Source: Isoetes taiwanensis
Lineage: Eukaryota; Streptophyta; Lycopodiopsida; Isoetales; Isoetaceae
Length of the DNA stretch: 64,000 nt
Assembly (NCBI GenBank): GCA_021234155.1
Contig: JAJEKV010000041.1
Span: forward strand, 6,319,249 to 6,383,248
Direction of reading: 5' to 3'
The notes below the pieces were generated by a model. The model saw only the letters and a list, made by a program, of their open reading frames with translations, did no database searches and was not told the DNA's origin. Each line of letters begins with the position of its first letter. Within the stretch, counting starts at the first letter, position 1. The position numbers and the translations under genes were made by a program. This document shows positions 42,965 to 54,617 of this stretch, one piece after another.

Positions 42965-44395
42965 TTATGTACAAATGTAATAGCAAAATGGACAGCTATC
43001 AGGATCCTTTCCAGGACCTTCACCCTGCAAAAAAGAATAATATGCAACCATGTTACGCTGGTAAAAGGTCGATAGAAATTCTATGCAAATACAAGAACTG
43101 AAGGAAGAAGACAAAGTTCACCTCAACGGAGTTCAACTCATAGATTTGACCAACTGTACAATCTGCATCAATAGCACAATGCATGCTTCTGCTACCATTA
43201 TCCTGCTGGCTTCCCCAACAATTTTATCTCCTATTAAGCAACCAATACCTCAATGTAACAATAACCAAATCGCAAATGGGTGTGAAATTCAGCAATCCTA
43301 TTAGAGAAATCAGGTTTGAAGATACCATGACCGTCTTGTTCCTGAAGTTGCTCTTAGCAACGTATTAAGATCACAAGAAGTATATGGTCCATCAGTTAGT
43401 CGTCCAGGCCTGAAAGGATAATCTACCAGTACTCCGATGCTTTTTGATCTTGATCAGCCCAGACAAGTAGAACACTTTGCGTTATGCCCAAGAAAAATAG
43501 GTGTTTTGCAGTAAGAAAGTTGTAGAACTCTTTTGAATAAAAGCCATGCCTGATGATTGTGTAGGGCAGACTAGACGAACACAGATAATCCTCCGCCATT
43601 TTTTAAATTTGAGTACACCGAATAAATTCATGATCTTTGCATATATTAGCACAATAACAAAAATCAAGCGAAATAGAAAAACTTGTTCATGTGCATGGAG
43701 CATTTAATTGAATATACCTCCATGGTGGTTGATTGTACTTGTCACGCCAACCGATGAGACAAGCACAAACCTTTGCCGCAACGAGGTATGGCCGAAACAA
43801 GGTTGTGAAAGCCAATCCGATCTTCAAAGGAAAAGGGTAAGCTTCGGCGAACTTAAATAGATACCCATACTAAGTATTAGCAAATGACATACACAATGCG
43901 TTGCGGAGTATTATCTCCACTCCAAACAGAATGATGGGAAAGGCGGTGGTGCACATGCAAAGATATCACATGGGTGACACCACGCAATGTAGGCATATTA
44001 GAGAATGAAGCAGTGAAAGGTGTAATGCAAAGAACACAACATGAAAATGATAAAGGTATACATGCCTTTGTAAACAACTACCTCAAACAATTTGGTATTA
44101 AGGTCTTCCACATTTCTCGTATCTCCTACAAACACCTGCATAAGTTCAAATTTAAGTGTGCCAAGACTTACAAGGTATTTGCACTCTTGCATGAGAAAAT
44201 AAGTAATCTGATTACCACAATGTTATGCAAGTGAAAGAACACGTAAGCGACCTACAAATAATACCTTAGTTTTGTCTGTAAACTCTTTGCCAAATAATGA
44301 TTGCGCCTTCTCTAAATTCCGTACAAGCACATGCACTTTAACTCCTCTGTCAACCAGATGTCCTGATAGGCGAAGATTCTCACAGATATGGGTGT
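42965..44395 (-). pseudogene. NAD(P)-binding Rossmann-fold protein (plant SDR-like), degraded multi-exon copy
   Basis: Exons are recognisable on the minus strand. About 44,390-44,265: LRLSGHLVDRGVKVHVLVRN then LEKAQSLFGKEF. About 44,145-44,088: VFVGDTRNVEDLNTKLFE before gtagtt. About 44,030-43,890: GVTHVIS and SGDNTPQR. About 43,790-43,730: RFVLVSSVGVT. About 43,640-43,540: MNLFGVLKFKK then AEDYLCSS. About 43,430-43,330: PGRLTDGPYTS. About 43,250-43,110: GDKIVGEASRIMVAEACI and VGQIYELNSVE. About 43,025-42,965: GEGPGKDPDS to TAA. This order matches atypical SDR proteins of plants such as the At4g31530-like group. The first exon with GxxGxxG is missing and at least three single-base frameshifts occur. 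Introns are kept, so it is a gene duplicate, not a processed copy. Confidence 0.75.
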
Positions 44396-44849
44396 ATTTG
44401 AAATTTTAAGAGTTTTAAAAAGACAAGAAATTTACCAAAAAGTGCACCAAAATCACTAAAATTGGCTGCAAAGATGGCAGCTTATATTAAAATATAGCAT
44501 GCACTAAAGCATCTAAAATTCGTGAATAAAGTTCTATAAGCTGAAGCGCAATCCATAATGTCCTCCAACAATATGATTTTTATAGCAACTTTTGCGCACA
44601 AACAGACATTCACAACATATATCTACCAGGCTGGCAGCTCAATGGATTTGTCAAAAGACAACATCATAGAGATGGGAGCGCAAGACCTAATTGTCTAACT
44701 TGTCAAAATACTGAATGTCATAGTCATTTATGGAAAAGCAGGGTTCGCTACAAATAGCTAAGATGAGACTTACTGTAAACACCAGTACATTCCACTCAAA
44801 CAACAATGTCCTACTACGTGTAGGCCCAGGATGGACTTTATAACGTGCA
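44396..44849. other. Upstream flank of the Rossmann pseudogene
   Basis: The missing first exon would be expected here, but I do not see it. Confidence 0.35.
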
Positions 44850-45314
44850 TTGCATTTAATTCGTGCATTACATGATTTGGTAAGCATAAAGGCTTGGAAA
44901 AAGTTTCTCTACCTCTATGGATTGGGACTCACTCCTTTTGGTTGCGGGCTGTGGTATAAGAGCAGAAAAGACGTGTTGGATGCACAATATGAGTTTGAGA
45001 GTGCGGCAGTGTGGATTGAAGAGGGGAGCAGAGTTGTCCATGTTGTGGGTCCAGAGCATCCAGACTTGAGCATTTATTGTAAATCTGCAACTAAGAGGAG
45101 CAAGCAGAGTGCAAGGGTACTTTCAGAGACTAAGGATGAATCAACGAAAGATGTTACCTTTGAGCTAAGGAATCCAGTTACTGAGAGTAGTGGCGCTGTC
45201 TTGTCATCATCCGATCTGCCATTCAAGTTCATGAGTTCAGAAAATGCAGAGCAGGAGTGGTTAAGTTCTAGGGAGAGCATAAGAACTGATTACAGGGCCA
45301 TTAGATTGTTTTAG
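44850..45314 (+). CDS. Hypothetical 154-codon ORF
   Basis: The frame opens with an ATG, MHLIRALHDLVSIKAW. It then has LTPFGCGLWY, EEGSRVVHVVGPEHPDLSIY and a Ser/Lys/Glu-rich, probably disordered C-terminal half. There is no signal peptide or clear membrane segment. I recognise no family. It lies between two gene fragments on the other strand and could itself be an exon of a host gene that was copied here, or a chance frame. No splice structure is obvious. Confidence 0.3.
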   Translation: MHLIRALHDLVSIKAWKKFLYLYGLGLTPFGCGLWYKSRKDVLDAQYEFESAAVWIEEGSRVVHVVGPEHPDLSIYCKSATKRSKQSARVLSETKDESTKDVTFELRNPVTESSGAVLSSSDLPFKFMSSENAEQEWLSSRESIRTDYRAIRLF

Positions 45315-45424
45315 AGCAAGGTTGACAAACGATTTCAATTTACATGCTAGAAGATAGTGATATTCAGATTAATCAAACAATGGCCTTTGCTACAGACAGC
45401 CACTGATTGCACTTCCATCTGTTC

Positions 45425-45976
45425 CAAGTAGTCACCTGCATAGCTTTCAGGACCACAGGATACTGCAAATTCTCTCTAGTCATTCCAAAGAACAGGGCAA
45501 GTGCATGTAGAACAAAAACACAGGATCCACAAAGGTAACATGGTTACTGACCAAAATGGGAGCTTCCTCTCTTGGGACAGCCTTCCCTTGATTCTAATCC
45601 ACTGAAACCCACATGCAAACAACAGCAACCTTGCCAAAATTCTGAAAGGCCATAACAAATTTCGTCTCCACAAAGGAAACAGTTTTTCTAAAACATCTTT
45701 GGCCCCGACAAGGGCAACTTTTGAGAACAAAAACCCTAACAAGAGAAACAGAGCCCATAGAATGAACCTGACAATACATACCGGAAGCATGAGAATGCTC
45801 TTACATACCTCATAGGTGCCATAGTCACAAGCACTGCTGCAGAAGGGGTTGAAGGGCATGTCAGGCTCTATGGAGGGGGGCTGCCCGAGAGGAAAGGTGG
45901 AGGATGCTGCAGCCTCGAGCAAGGAGCGAGCACCGGTTTCCCGGTTTCCACAGTTCCTCTCCAGCAACAGGGGCAA
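45425..45976 (-). pseudogene. Lysophospholipid acyltransferase (LPEAT-like), 5' part
   Basis: The minus-strand frame reads an N-terminal region (PPSIEPDMPFNPF) and two hydrophobic segments (SILMLPVCIVRFILWALFLL; RILARLLLFACGFQWIRIKG). After a one-base frameshift near 45,572 it continues with EEAPILVSNHVTFVDPVFLF, the acyltransferase motif I with His-X4-Asp. ENLQYPVVLKAMQ before a gtgac donor follows at about 45,436, after a stop. This order matches plant LPEAT proteins, which re-acylate lysophospholipids in the ER membrane. There is no in-frame ATG; a tandem repeat lies upstream. The rest of the gene is absent. Confidence 0.7.
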
Positions 45977-45990
45977 CGGAGCATTTACAG

Positions 45991-46188
45991 CCTATGATGG
46001 GTTTTTAGCAGTCATTGGCATATTCTGGGTATATATTGGCATATACCTAGCATATGCCACAAACCCACCTCAACAAGGGCTTGCCCCCTCCTATGATGGG
46101 TTTTTAGCAGTCATTGGCATATTCTGGGTATATATTGGCATATACCTAGCATATGCCACAAACCCACCTCAACAAGGGCTTGCCCCCT
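45991..46188 (+). repeat. Perfect 99-bp tandem duplication
   Basis: CCTATGATGGGTTTTTAGCA begins at 45,991 and again at 46,090, and the two 99-bp units look identical. Because 99 is a multiple of three, frames stay open and the plus strand would encode a duplicated hydrophobic 33-residue unit (GFLAVIGIFWVYIGIYLAYA), but I do not regard this as a real gene. The identity implies a recent event. Confidence 0.9.
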
Positions 46189-46538
46189 TAGGGGCAACCC
46201 AAAAACACCGGCTGCAACAGCAGCTGCAAAATTTCAAGCAACACTGCAAATTTGCAAAGCCGCCCCGTGCACACCTACCTATCAGCGGAACGGTTGCAAC
46301 TAGAGGGTTGCTGCACCACTTGTCACGCCCACCTTCGTCGCTGCAAACTTTTGGGCTCATGTGAATCCTACATAAGATGGGCGATGATTCCACTCACGGC
46401 CGCGGCAATTAATTCAAGAATTTAAAAAAATCAAACTTGGCGAAAATCTGCGTCATCTGCTCTCTACTTGGCGAGAATCCAGCCCACGAAAAGTTACAGC
46501 AGTGCTCCCCTTAACCGAGTGTTTTGCAATTAGATGTG

Positions 46539-46930
46539 AGGGCCAGATTCCACATGCGGCAGCGACACTTCTCTCTGATATCTCAACTTCCGGCTCCCTT
46601 TTTTTTAGGGCAACAACTCCCTGATTCCATTGCGGCAGTGGCAGTTTGAAGCCAATTCAAAATAAACGTTTAAGATCTAGTTTTTAAAGGAATCTACGGC
46701 AAGATTTGTCTGGCACTTGATTCAAGTTTTAAAGGCCAAGGGATCACCCCTGTCACTTAAACGAGTGTTTTGGAGTTAAAGCGGCAGCATTTTTGGTTTT
46801 AGGAGGAGTGTTTTGCTAATTGCTAAACTTTGCAATGGAATCAGAAGACAAGTGTTAGTTACGACGTGCCATCCTAAAATTGGTTCACGCAGAACTGACA
46901 CATCTAATTTCCATAGTCGAATCTGGCCCT
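46539..46930. mobile_element. Candidate MITE with 12-bp terminal inverted repeats
   Basis: AGGGCCAGATTC at 46,539-46,550 is matched by GAATCTGGCCCT at 46,919-46,930. The 392-bp unit is non-coding. Related ends occur at 41,311 and, in weaker form, near 47,062 (tggaatctcagcc). No target duplication is clear. Confidence 0.4.
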
Positions 46931-48110
46931 GAGAGTTTTCAATTTTGAGGGCAGTGTTGCTAACTGCTAACTCGGTAGTGGAATCATCGTCAAAGCTTCA
47001 AATCTGAGATGCCATCAAAGGATTGGTGTTCAGTTAATTGACACGCCCATTACTGTGCCAGTGGAATCTCAGCCTTAGAAGAAAAAGAAATTTATCCCCT
47101 GCTATGATGTTGGACAAAGTTTGGTTTAATAACCCTATGAAGTTGGACTTAAGTTTGGTTTTATAACGTAAAAAACAGTTCGGAAACATTCTGCCATTTC
47201 ATCCAATTGTGACATGCCACGTGGTACGTTTTAACTTAGGAATGTTTCCAAGATTTCCTGACTATGGCGAAGACTTTCCCGGCTGTTGTTACAATAGATT
47301 TACTCCACGATTCAGTCATTTAACTGCTATTCCGACTATTTTATCCAACATTTAGAAGCTTTACCCATCATTCCAAGGATTTTTGATCAATTGTACAGCC
47401 TGGAGAATGTTTCCAAGTATCTTCCACATTACAAGTAAGGCATGTAGATTGCCTTTCCTGTATATGGATTTGTTAGCTACAAATTCATTTTAAATATTTT
47501 CAGACTTAGGATACATTCTGTAACATGTAGCCAATTCTCAAACATTGATTACATACTTAGCCCTTTTGTAAAATTTAGAAAAGGCTCGTATATTAGTTGA
47601 CATATATTAGTTGTACGTTGCCTCATACTTGAACAACATTCAAGTTCTACTTTTCTTGCTATATCTTGTAACAAGAAAATATCATCACCAAGCCGATAAG
47701 TGAAGTGACTTTCTTATTGAGTGCTCCAAACAATAGAATACAATAGTAGAGTAATAAGCTAATAAGTGTTGAGTTAAACATCTTTGGAGACTTTGAAACT
47801 AGACAATCACCGAGTATCAAAAGATAAGGGGAATAGCCACAAGAGAACTTATAGTCCGAGTTGTATTAGCTGGAATAAAAAGCTTACCCTTTCGTCGAGG
47901 AAAATCGTAAAGATAAAAATTGGCTAAGAGTTCTATAAAAACAGATAGATCAGATCTTAAAAACCTGTCGATAAGTTAAAACCACCAAAGCTCGACGCGA
48001 TTCAAAACACATCAAATTGCAAGACACTACATTGTTCATAATTTGTGTGCCATTATATTTGCAAATGACTTTTACCAGTTTTTTGTTTGGGGGAAAAAGT
48101 TTTATTGAAA
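46931..48110. other. Stretch without a supported gene
   Basis: No coding region or RNA gene is seen. The sequence is AT-rich. Confidence 0.4.
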
Positions 48111-48112
48111 AA

Positions 48113-48120
48113 TGTGTGTG

Positions 48121-48152
<32 letters not shown>

Positions 48153-48231
48153 TCGCGTGCGTCGTGCGTCGCGTCGCGTCGCGTCGCGTGCGTCGCGTCG
48201 CGTGTGTCGCGTGTGTGTGTGTGTGTGTGTG
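48113..48231 (+). repeat. Compound microsatellite (TG)n(CGTG)n(CGTCG)n(TG)n
   Basis: It starts as tg repeats, passes into cgtg and then gcgtc units, and ends as tg repeats again. All overlapping frames are low complexity. Confidence 0.95.
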
Positions 48232-48303
48232 TTTAAGATAACAAGGTGCTTTGCACAAAGGTTTGCCCTTCTTTGTTTCGAGAGGGTGTTTGCATGCTTT
48301 TTG

Positions 48304-48397
48304 TTTTGTTGTTTCGTAATGGATCTTGTTTGTTTAATATCGAGCCTTCATTTTGTTGTTTCGTAATGGATCTTCTTTGTTTAATATCGAACCTTCT
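48304..48397 (+). repeat. 47-bp tandem duplication
   Basis: TTTTGTTGTTTCGTAATGGA occurs at 48,304 and 48,351. The units differ at very few positions (gttt/cttt and cgag/cgaa). Confidence 0.85.
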
Positions 48398-49272
48398 GAA
48401 TGCTACAAACATAGAAATTCGTTTTCATAGCTCAGAAGTTCTTAGATTTCACAACTTGTGAGGTTAATTCATACAACTAAAGAACAAAAGAGAAGAGAAA
48501 GTACTGATAACTTCATCGTGATTCAGCATGCATTGGCCCTCATGCATTAGAATACAAAATATTTAGTTGGTCATTTTTTCTCATTTGCACCTAAAGACAA
48601 AATATCAAGTAGCATAGTATTTCTAGCAAAAAGAACATTTTTTATGAAACTTTAAAATAATGGCCCACAAACTTCAGCTCCACAAGAAGAATGATCTTCA
48701 ACAATAACATGGTGGTCCTTGAGGAGAAGACGACGTCTTTTCTAGAGCAAATAGGTAGATCCTTTTGGTTAAGTATGTGCCTGTAGGTTGTGGTGCTTAT
48801 ATTGGGCATTCCTTCCTTACTTTTCAGGGTTGCATTTGAGTGCTCAAGAATTTAGAAACCATTGAATCACAAAAAATCTTAAGGTAATATCAAACTTTCC
48901 ATAGAAATTTTAGGCAATGTCAATGTCTTTTCCTCATAGACTAGGTTGTCAAAACAACTGATGATTGTGAATCTCCCACATTCTTCTACTGCAATGTCAC
49001 GGACCATAATCTCATAATTATTATGCCACACTTACAATAATCATGTCTCATATATGACAAAACCTCTTGATTCCTAAGTATTTTAGAAAGTAAACAAAGG
49101 AAGAATTTGGCTCCTTTATTTGTTCCTTCTAGCATGTCTAAGTCACAATTTCTGAGAGCTATAAATTATGATATGATAAGATTGGTTAGGATAAAATAAA
49201 ACTATATCAATCAATGGCATAAAAGGTTTTATCCATTGGCCTTATTTTCTTGCATGTTTTGCTTGGCTACTT
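48398..49272. other. Stretch without a supported gene
   Basis: No coding signal is seen. It probably includes the 3' flank of LINE-C. Confidence 0.35.
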
Positions 49273-49483
49273 TTAGTTTGTTCTCTTCATAATGTCAAGA
49301 GTTTTCCATATGCCTGAGATGTCGAGCTGCATGAGAAGAATTCTAAAATCCGAGTTTCTTAGAGTCTCGAAGCCATAATCTGTGTTTCTATATGCTGATT
49401 TGAGACCTGTGAAATACAATTGAGCCAAAACCTGAACAAGAAAAGAAATAAATTGTTGTCTTATGAGGAGTTTATGAGTAGAG

Positions 49484-50860
49484 TTAGGTGAAATGGTAAA
49501 AAAATGCAAGTTGTAAGATGTGGTTGGTATGTTTTCCCCAGTCCAAAGCCTCTAGTAGATCAGAAACACAAGAAGTAGCCATGATTAGGATTAAGTTTCC
49601 ATAAGCATCTGCTTTCCCTCTGTGATAGTAATAGCACTCTCTATAGAACTCCAACTGACTTTTTGTCATCTGCATATGGTTGATCTCTAAGAACCAGAAA
49701 AGAGTGATCATCTGATAGGTGCTTTTACAAAATTCATATGCCCAATGAATCTCTCTGAAATTCATGAAGCTTTGGGAAAAGCCTGTCTGGTATTTTGGAT
49801 TTCCAATCATAATCTGCATAAGCATTCGCTTATGTATCAAAGGGTCCTAAATTTCTTTCTGCCTCAAAACAGTCAAAGCTTGTGTCCAGAACACGCTTAC
49901 AAAACTCTAGATATTCTAGTATCAACATCAGAAGAGGAGTTAGTATCTAAATCAAAACAATGTAATTTAAAAAGATTATGTAAACCAAAAAAGTATCCAA
50001 TAGTATTCCACTTGCCAAAATAATTGTTCTCTTCACTCTGAAGCATGTGAGCAGTTGCAGAGGTTTGCAAGTCATGCTTAATATTAATTCTAATCCAACA
50101 AGTAGAAATAGCATGCCCTCCATTTAGACATATGTTCCTGTGCTTCCATATGTTCCATAAAATAGTAAGGGTTAAAGTATTATAAAACTCATCTCCATGC
50201 ATCAAGAAATCCATCAGATTGTTTGGTTTATTTGTTGAGAGAGTATCTTCACACCAAGTCTATATAGCATCGAATTTAGGGCATTGAGGGATATGCTTCA
50301 TAGATTCAATAGAATTACAGCCAAGGGGGCAGTTTGTAGGAATAGGATTGAGACCAGACTTATGTTTATTGGGATTGAGAAGTCTTGCAATACTCTCCAA
50401 GTTAGATAAGCTTTTGTTGGCCAATAACCATATGAAATAGGAAACCTTAGGAGGGCAATAAGAAAACCAAATATTCTTGTAAAGCCTAGTCTCATTACTG
50501 TCACTAATAGGATTTAGGTTTAGAGGAAGAGTTATTGGAGGCTAGCAAATTATACACAATAGAAACTTTATAATTATAGTTTCCCTTGCACGTCCAGTCA
50601 GCATGAGAAGTCACAGAACTCACATTTAGATCAAACAAAATAGCTTTAAGATGATTATAAAGTTTCCTATCAGAAGAAGTTCCCATAACTTTCCTTTTGA
50701 GAATAGTCCAAGAAATCCACCTATTATCATGCCTCAGGTTACCCAGAGTTATGATACCAGGCTGAGCCCATTTTTTATAAATCTTGGGATGTTTAATGGC
50801 TAAAGGAATACCATTGGCCTGAGATAAGTAAGGATTCCAAAAGATAGTGGTGCTCATTCG
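49484..50860 (-). pseudogene. LINE-C ORF2 C-terminal region: zf-RVT and extra tail
   Basis: The frame at 50,857-50,504 carries the connection region (IPLAIKHPKIYKKWAQPGI, compare ALKHPKKYKEWISKGL in LINE-B). The zf-RVT follows with FPISYGYWPTK, then NCPLGC and HIPQCPK, and finally LWNIWKHRNICL at about 50,140. After it, 49,840-49,484 reads a further open stretch (KRMLMQIMIGNPKYQTGF) at the same place as the overlapping ORF of LINE-B. Several stops are present. Confidence 0.7.
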
Positions 50861-51241
50861 GAATAAATCAGAGTTGTTATGTGCAAAGCAGTTAGAAATC
50901 TTGTTCCAAGCTAGAACCCTCTGAGTAGGTTGGGTATAAAAAAAAATAGAGGAAGGAAGCTGATGACTGAAAGAAGGATGCCTCCTAATGCTACATTTTT
51001 GAAGCCATTATTTAATAAATACAGAGGCAGGATTGTCCATATGAAAGAGAGCCCTCCAGACATGCTAACTAACAAGAGCAGATCCCTGCAAGAACAGATT
51101 TTTGCATCCAAGGCTACCCTGAGATTTTGGCTTGGTTACATAGTTCCACTTGACCATATGCTTTTTGCCCCAAATAAAATTTCTGATTATTCTTTCCAAC
51201 TGAAGATAAATATTTTTTGGAGCAAGTAAGGCAGAGGAAAA

Positions 51242-52131
51242 TTATATGTGGGAGCTAGCAATAACAGCATTTGCAATAATGGTTCCATCTGCCAAAGAAT
51301 TACTATAATTGTTTAACTTCCTTTTGATCCGAGTTAAAATAGGAGACCAAAGACCCTTGATATTTGTATCCAAAGAGAGAGGCATGCCCAATAGACTAAT
51401 AACTTGAGAAAAGTGATAACATTTGATCCCCATGATGTCTGGCTGATGTATTTCTCCAATGATAGAATATTTGTCAAAGTTTAAAGTGATGCCAGATGAA
51501 GCACCAAAGCAGTTAATGATGTTTAGATAAGCAGAGATGTTTGGAATATCATTTTTAAGGAAACTGAATGAGTCATCAGCATATTGCAAAATATTCATGT
51601 TTGTACTATCTGGAAGAATCAATCCCTTAATGTTGCCAAGTTGCTATTGATGGTTAATGACTCGAGTTAGGATTTCAACAACAGCAATAAAGATATAAGG
51701 TGCAAGAGGGCAACCTTGTCTCACCCCTTTTGCTAAAGGAAAGAAAGCACCAGGAGATCCATTAATGAGCACAGACGACTGGGACCTAGAGTTCAGGCCA
51801 TGGATTAATTGAATGCTTTTGTTGGAGAAGCCAATTCTTTTTAAGGCAAAATCAATAAAATCCCAATGCACAGTGTCAAATGCCTTTGAAAAATCAAGCT
51901 TTAAGAGAATGCAATCCTGATTGGTGTGCTTGTTCCAGTGTAGACCTTCGATAGCTTTTTTCTACAAGAAACCCTTTATTCTGTTGTCAATATTTTTTTG
52001 CACAGACTTTGTATGTTTTGTTGGTTAAAAATTCTGTTGTCAATTAGAGAAGGTCTTGGGATCATCAGTTTTGGGAATAAGAGAAATCAAACCTGCAGAG
52101 ATGGCAGGGTGTAGATGCCATGGATCATTTT
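51242..52131 (-). pseudogene. LINE-C reverse transcriptase, second part
   Basis: Blocks in order on the minus strand: LISLIPKTDDPK (about 52,095-52,060), LLKLDFSKAFDTVHWDFIDF (51,910-51,850), VRQGCPLAPYIFIAVVEIL (about 51,725-51,665), LQYADDSFSF with the catalytic YADD (about 51,590-51,565), SGITLNFDKYSI, LLGMPLS and IANAVIASSHI. These are the palm and thumb of a non-LTR RT. A stop lies at about 51,640 and another near 52,045. The first RT block is cut off by the solo LTR. Confidence 0.85.
52127..52131 (+). repeat. Target-site duplication CATTT, left copy
   Basis: It pairs with CATTT at 53,759-53,763 across the solo LTR. Confidence 0.85.
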
Positions 52132-53758
52132 GTGACGCTCCCTGCTAAACATACGGCACCCGGCCGTACACTCGGCACGAAATCCCCCGTCCGGCTCAAC
52201 AACCGCACAGGCCCTCCGTCTATCCCGCACTCTGGATCCTCCGTAGTGCGGGGAGGGGACACGAAGGTGTCTTGCGCGCCCTTCCCCTATGGGCTCCTAT
52301 CACAGCGGAAGCATAAACACGTCAGAACTAGCAATACAATACAATAAGCTACCTCGAGGGTAGCTCAACCGCACATCCATAGATGCAAAGAACATAATCA
52401 TATGCCATAAAACATGTGAGCTCCTACCCGTGGTTCTGACACATAGGGTAGTTAACTGACTAGATAGGCCTCAAGATAGAGCAGACCGAGTCATAACAAT
52501 GGCGGGGCTGGCATAAGACAATGGCTAGGGTTGACCACTCCATCCGCCCCTCCTGTGCATACTTTGCAGATGGGCTAGATCAAGCTGTGGCATGACTCTA
52601 ACCTTCCGGATACGCAATCCCATGGCATCACCCATCGGGACTACTCCAGGTTGCATCTCCCTGGTCCGACGAGGTAGGAAGGGTTGCATCTCCCCTTCCC
52701 GGGGTCTAGAGGCTCCACGGGCGGCTAGAGAATCGTGGCGACACGCGATTCGTACCCGACTGAACCCCCCAAAACAAGAGCCAAGCTGACACTTGCAACT
52801 CTTGAGAGGCAGGGCGACACCATTGCCCCAGGAGGTGTCGGACCCATGCTCGGCCCACACGAAGTGACCGACCATAAGCCTAGCCCACTGTGGGATCCCC
52901 CGAAGCCCCCACTCGGCAGGGATCCACCCTCCATCTTGCCTCTAGCCCCGTTGTGTGGTGCTGAGTCACATCATAGCTTCCATAGCCCGGTGGGTTCCTA
53001 TGGACAGGCCGCAACTAATAGGAACTAAGGGATCTACACTAGAAGCATACTACATATGGCCCTAGGTCTCTACCCCCCTTCCCAATACAAGAGGAGCACA
53101 TGATCAACCAATATCACATACGTCATCCTGATCAATATCAGTATCATATGAACATCTTAACCTAACATACATAGCTAACTAACAATTAGGGTTCAAGATG
53201 TTCAACAAAGGATCTAGGGTGGCTCTACTCTAGACACGAATCACTAACCCCTCTGGAGTGCTAACTTCCAGATGAACTAACATGAACTCTACTCAACCTA
53301 CCTCCTCCAGAAGCGCTTCCTCCCATCCCTGGCGTCTCCATGCTCTTAGACGTGGTTCGAAGGCTTGCTCCCTCTACGATCATACACACCTTCCCGGGGC
53401 TGCTGCTCCAGGCTAGATTATGACGAACGGTGCTCGAAATGGGGTTTCGGGCACGTAGGTGAGAGCTCAGGTGCTAGGTCAGGAAAAAGGGTCTAGGGTT
53501 AGGGTTAGGGCTCATATAGGTGTGGGTCCACGTGGGATGCCACGTGGCACCACTAGAATAAGGTCGTGTGGCGGTTGCCCAATAGGATAAGGCCATGTGG
53601 AAATGGGCCTTATCCTAAGGTTATCTAAGTTAGCAATTAACTTAGATGTGCACCCCTTGCCACTTAACCGAGGCATACAAGGCTACCTAGGTAGACTTGT
53701 ATGGTGACGAGTCCAGGAATATACGTATTTATGGCATATATTCCCTTGGAACGTCACA
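52132..53758 (-). mobile_element. Solo LTR, Ty3/gypsy type, 1627 bp, inside LINE-C
   Basis: It starts TGTGACG and ends CGTCACA, with a 5-bp CATTT duplication. The sequence is closely similar to the LTR at 62,152-63,795 over most of its length (for example cgctccctgctaaacatacg at the left end). The orientation is minus, inferred from that LTR, whose polypurine tract lies on its right. A TATA-like cctatatgagc is at about 53,515 on the minus strand. The insertion splits the LINE-C RT between KSFAKGKS..GYPLNF and LISLIPK. Confidence 0.9.
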
Positions 53759-53763
53759 CATTT
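53759..53763 (+). repeat. Target-site duplication CATTT, right copy
   Basis: It pairs with 52,127-52,131. Confidence 0.85.
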
Positions 53764-54450
53764 TCATAAAATTAAGATTAATAATGTCCCAAACATTGAT
53801 ATAAAATTCAGGGGATAGCCCATTAGAACCGGGCTTTTACCTTTTGCAAAAGACTTTAGGGTGCTAAAGACTTCATCATCGTTAGGGAGAATACTGAGGT
53901 TATCATTCATAGGACCATCTTGAAGGAGAGTATAAGATTGAGGTAGAGAGTCAACCATGCTAAAAAATTATGCAGCCTTTATATTAGTCATAGGGCTGTT
54001 ATGCACAACAGAGAATAAGGTTTTGTATTTCCCATTAAAATAAGAAGAGATGTCAGCATGGTTGTTTATAATAGAATTCCTATCATGTAGGACAGATGAG
54101 ATGCTAGATTTTAGAAGTCTATTCTCAGCCACTCGAAAGGAAAATTTAGAATTACCATTATCCATGTTGGAATGATATTCAAGTTTGTATCGAATGGCAG
54201 CTCCTTTGGCCTCAGTTTCCTAAAAAACTTTTATAGCCATCTCGAGATTTCCTTCCAGTAAATGAAGATTTAGATTAAGAGGATCCTGTTGTAGCTGAAT
54301 TCTCACTTGTTTAATTTCCTCAAGGTAATTTTTCTTCTCAAAATTGTTTTGGTCATGATGGTTTTTTGACCATCCCTTAATACATAGTTTAGTAGCTTTG
54401 ATGTTTGCATAGAAATCTCTCATGGAATGATTGTTGATTGTATTCACTCT
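53764..54450 (-). pseudogene. LINE-C ORF2, linker and first part of RT
   Basis: The minus strand reads IKGWSKNHHDQNNF (about 54,400), FSFRVAENRLLKSSISSVL with NSKF (the conserved stretch before the RT), then PNDDEVFSTLKSFAKGKSP and GYPLNFISMF, equivalent to the K.PG.DG....F block. Stops are present near 54,220 and 53,965. Confidence 0.7.
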
Positions 54451-54617
54451 TGGTAGATTTGCGTAAATTTTCGTAAAATCTGAACATAATTTTTCAATTT
54501 TAAGAAGAGAGGTATTAAACTTGTATGGAATATTACCTTGCCTTTTATAAGCAATTTCATGCTTGGTAGAAAGAAACTGGGGTTGATGATCTGAGATTGA
54601 AGTACTCTAATCACTAG

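Noticed and set aside
45849-46364. 171-codon plus-strand frame containing a duplicated hydrophobic unit
   Set aside because: It exists because of the 99-bp duplication and overlaps the LPEAT-like fragment on the other strand. No family match.
48017-48366. Cys/Val/Arg-rich frames at 48 kb
   Set aside because: Direct translation of a compound microsatellite.
53490-53515. Repeated ccctaa units resembling telomere sequence
   Set aside because: Only a few imperfect units inside an LTR, and the plant telomere unit is usually CCCTAAA. The same motif occurs at the same place in the related LTRs.
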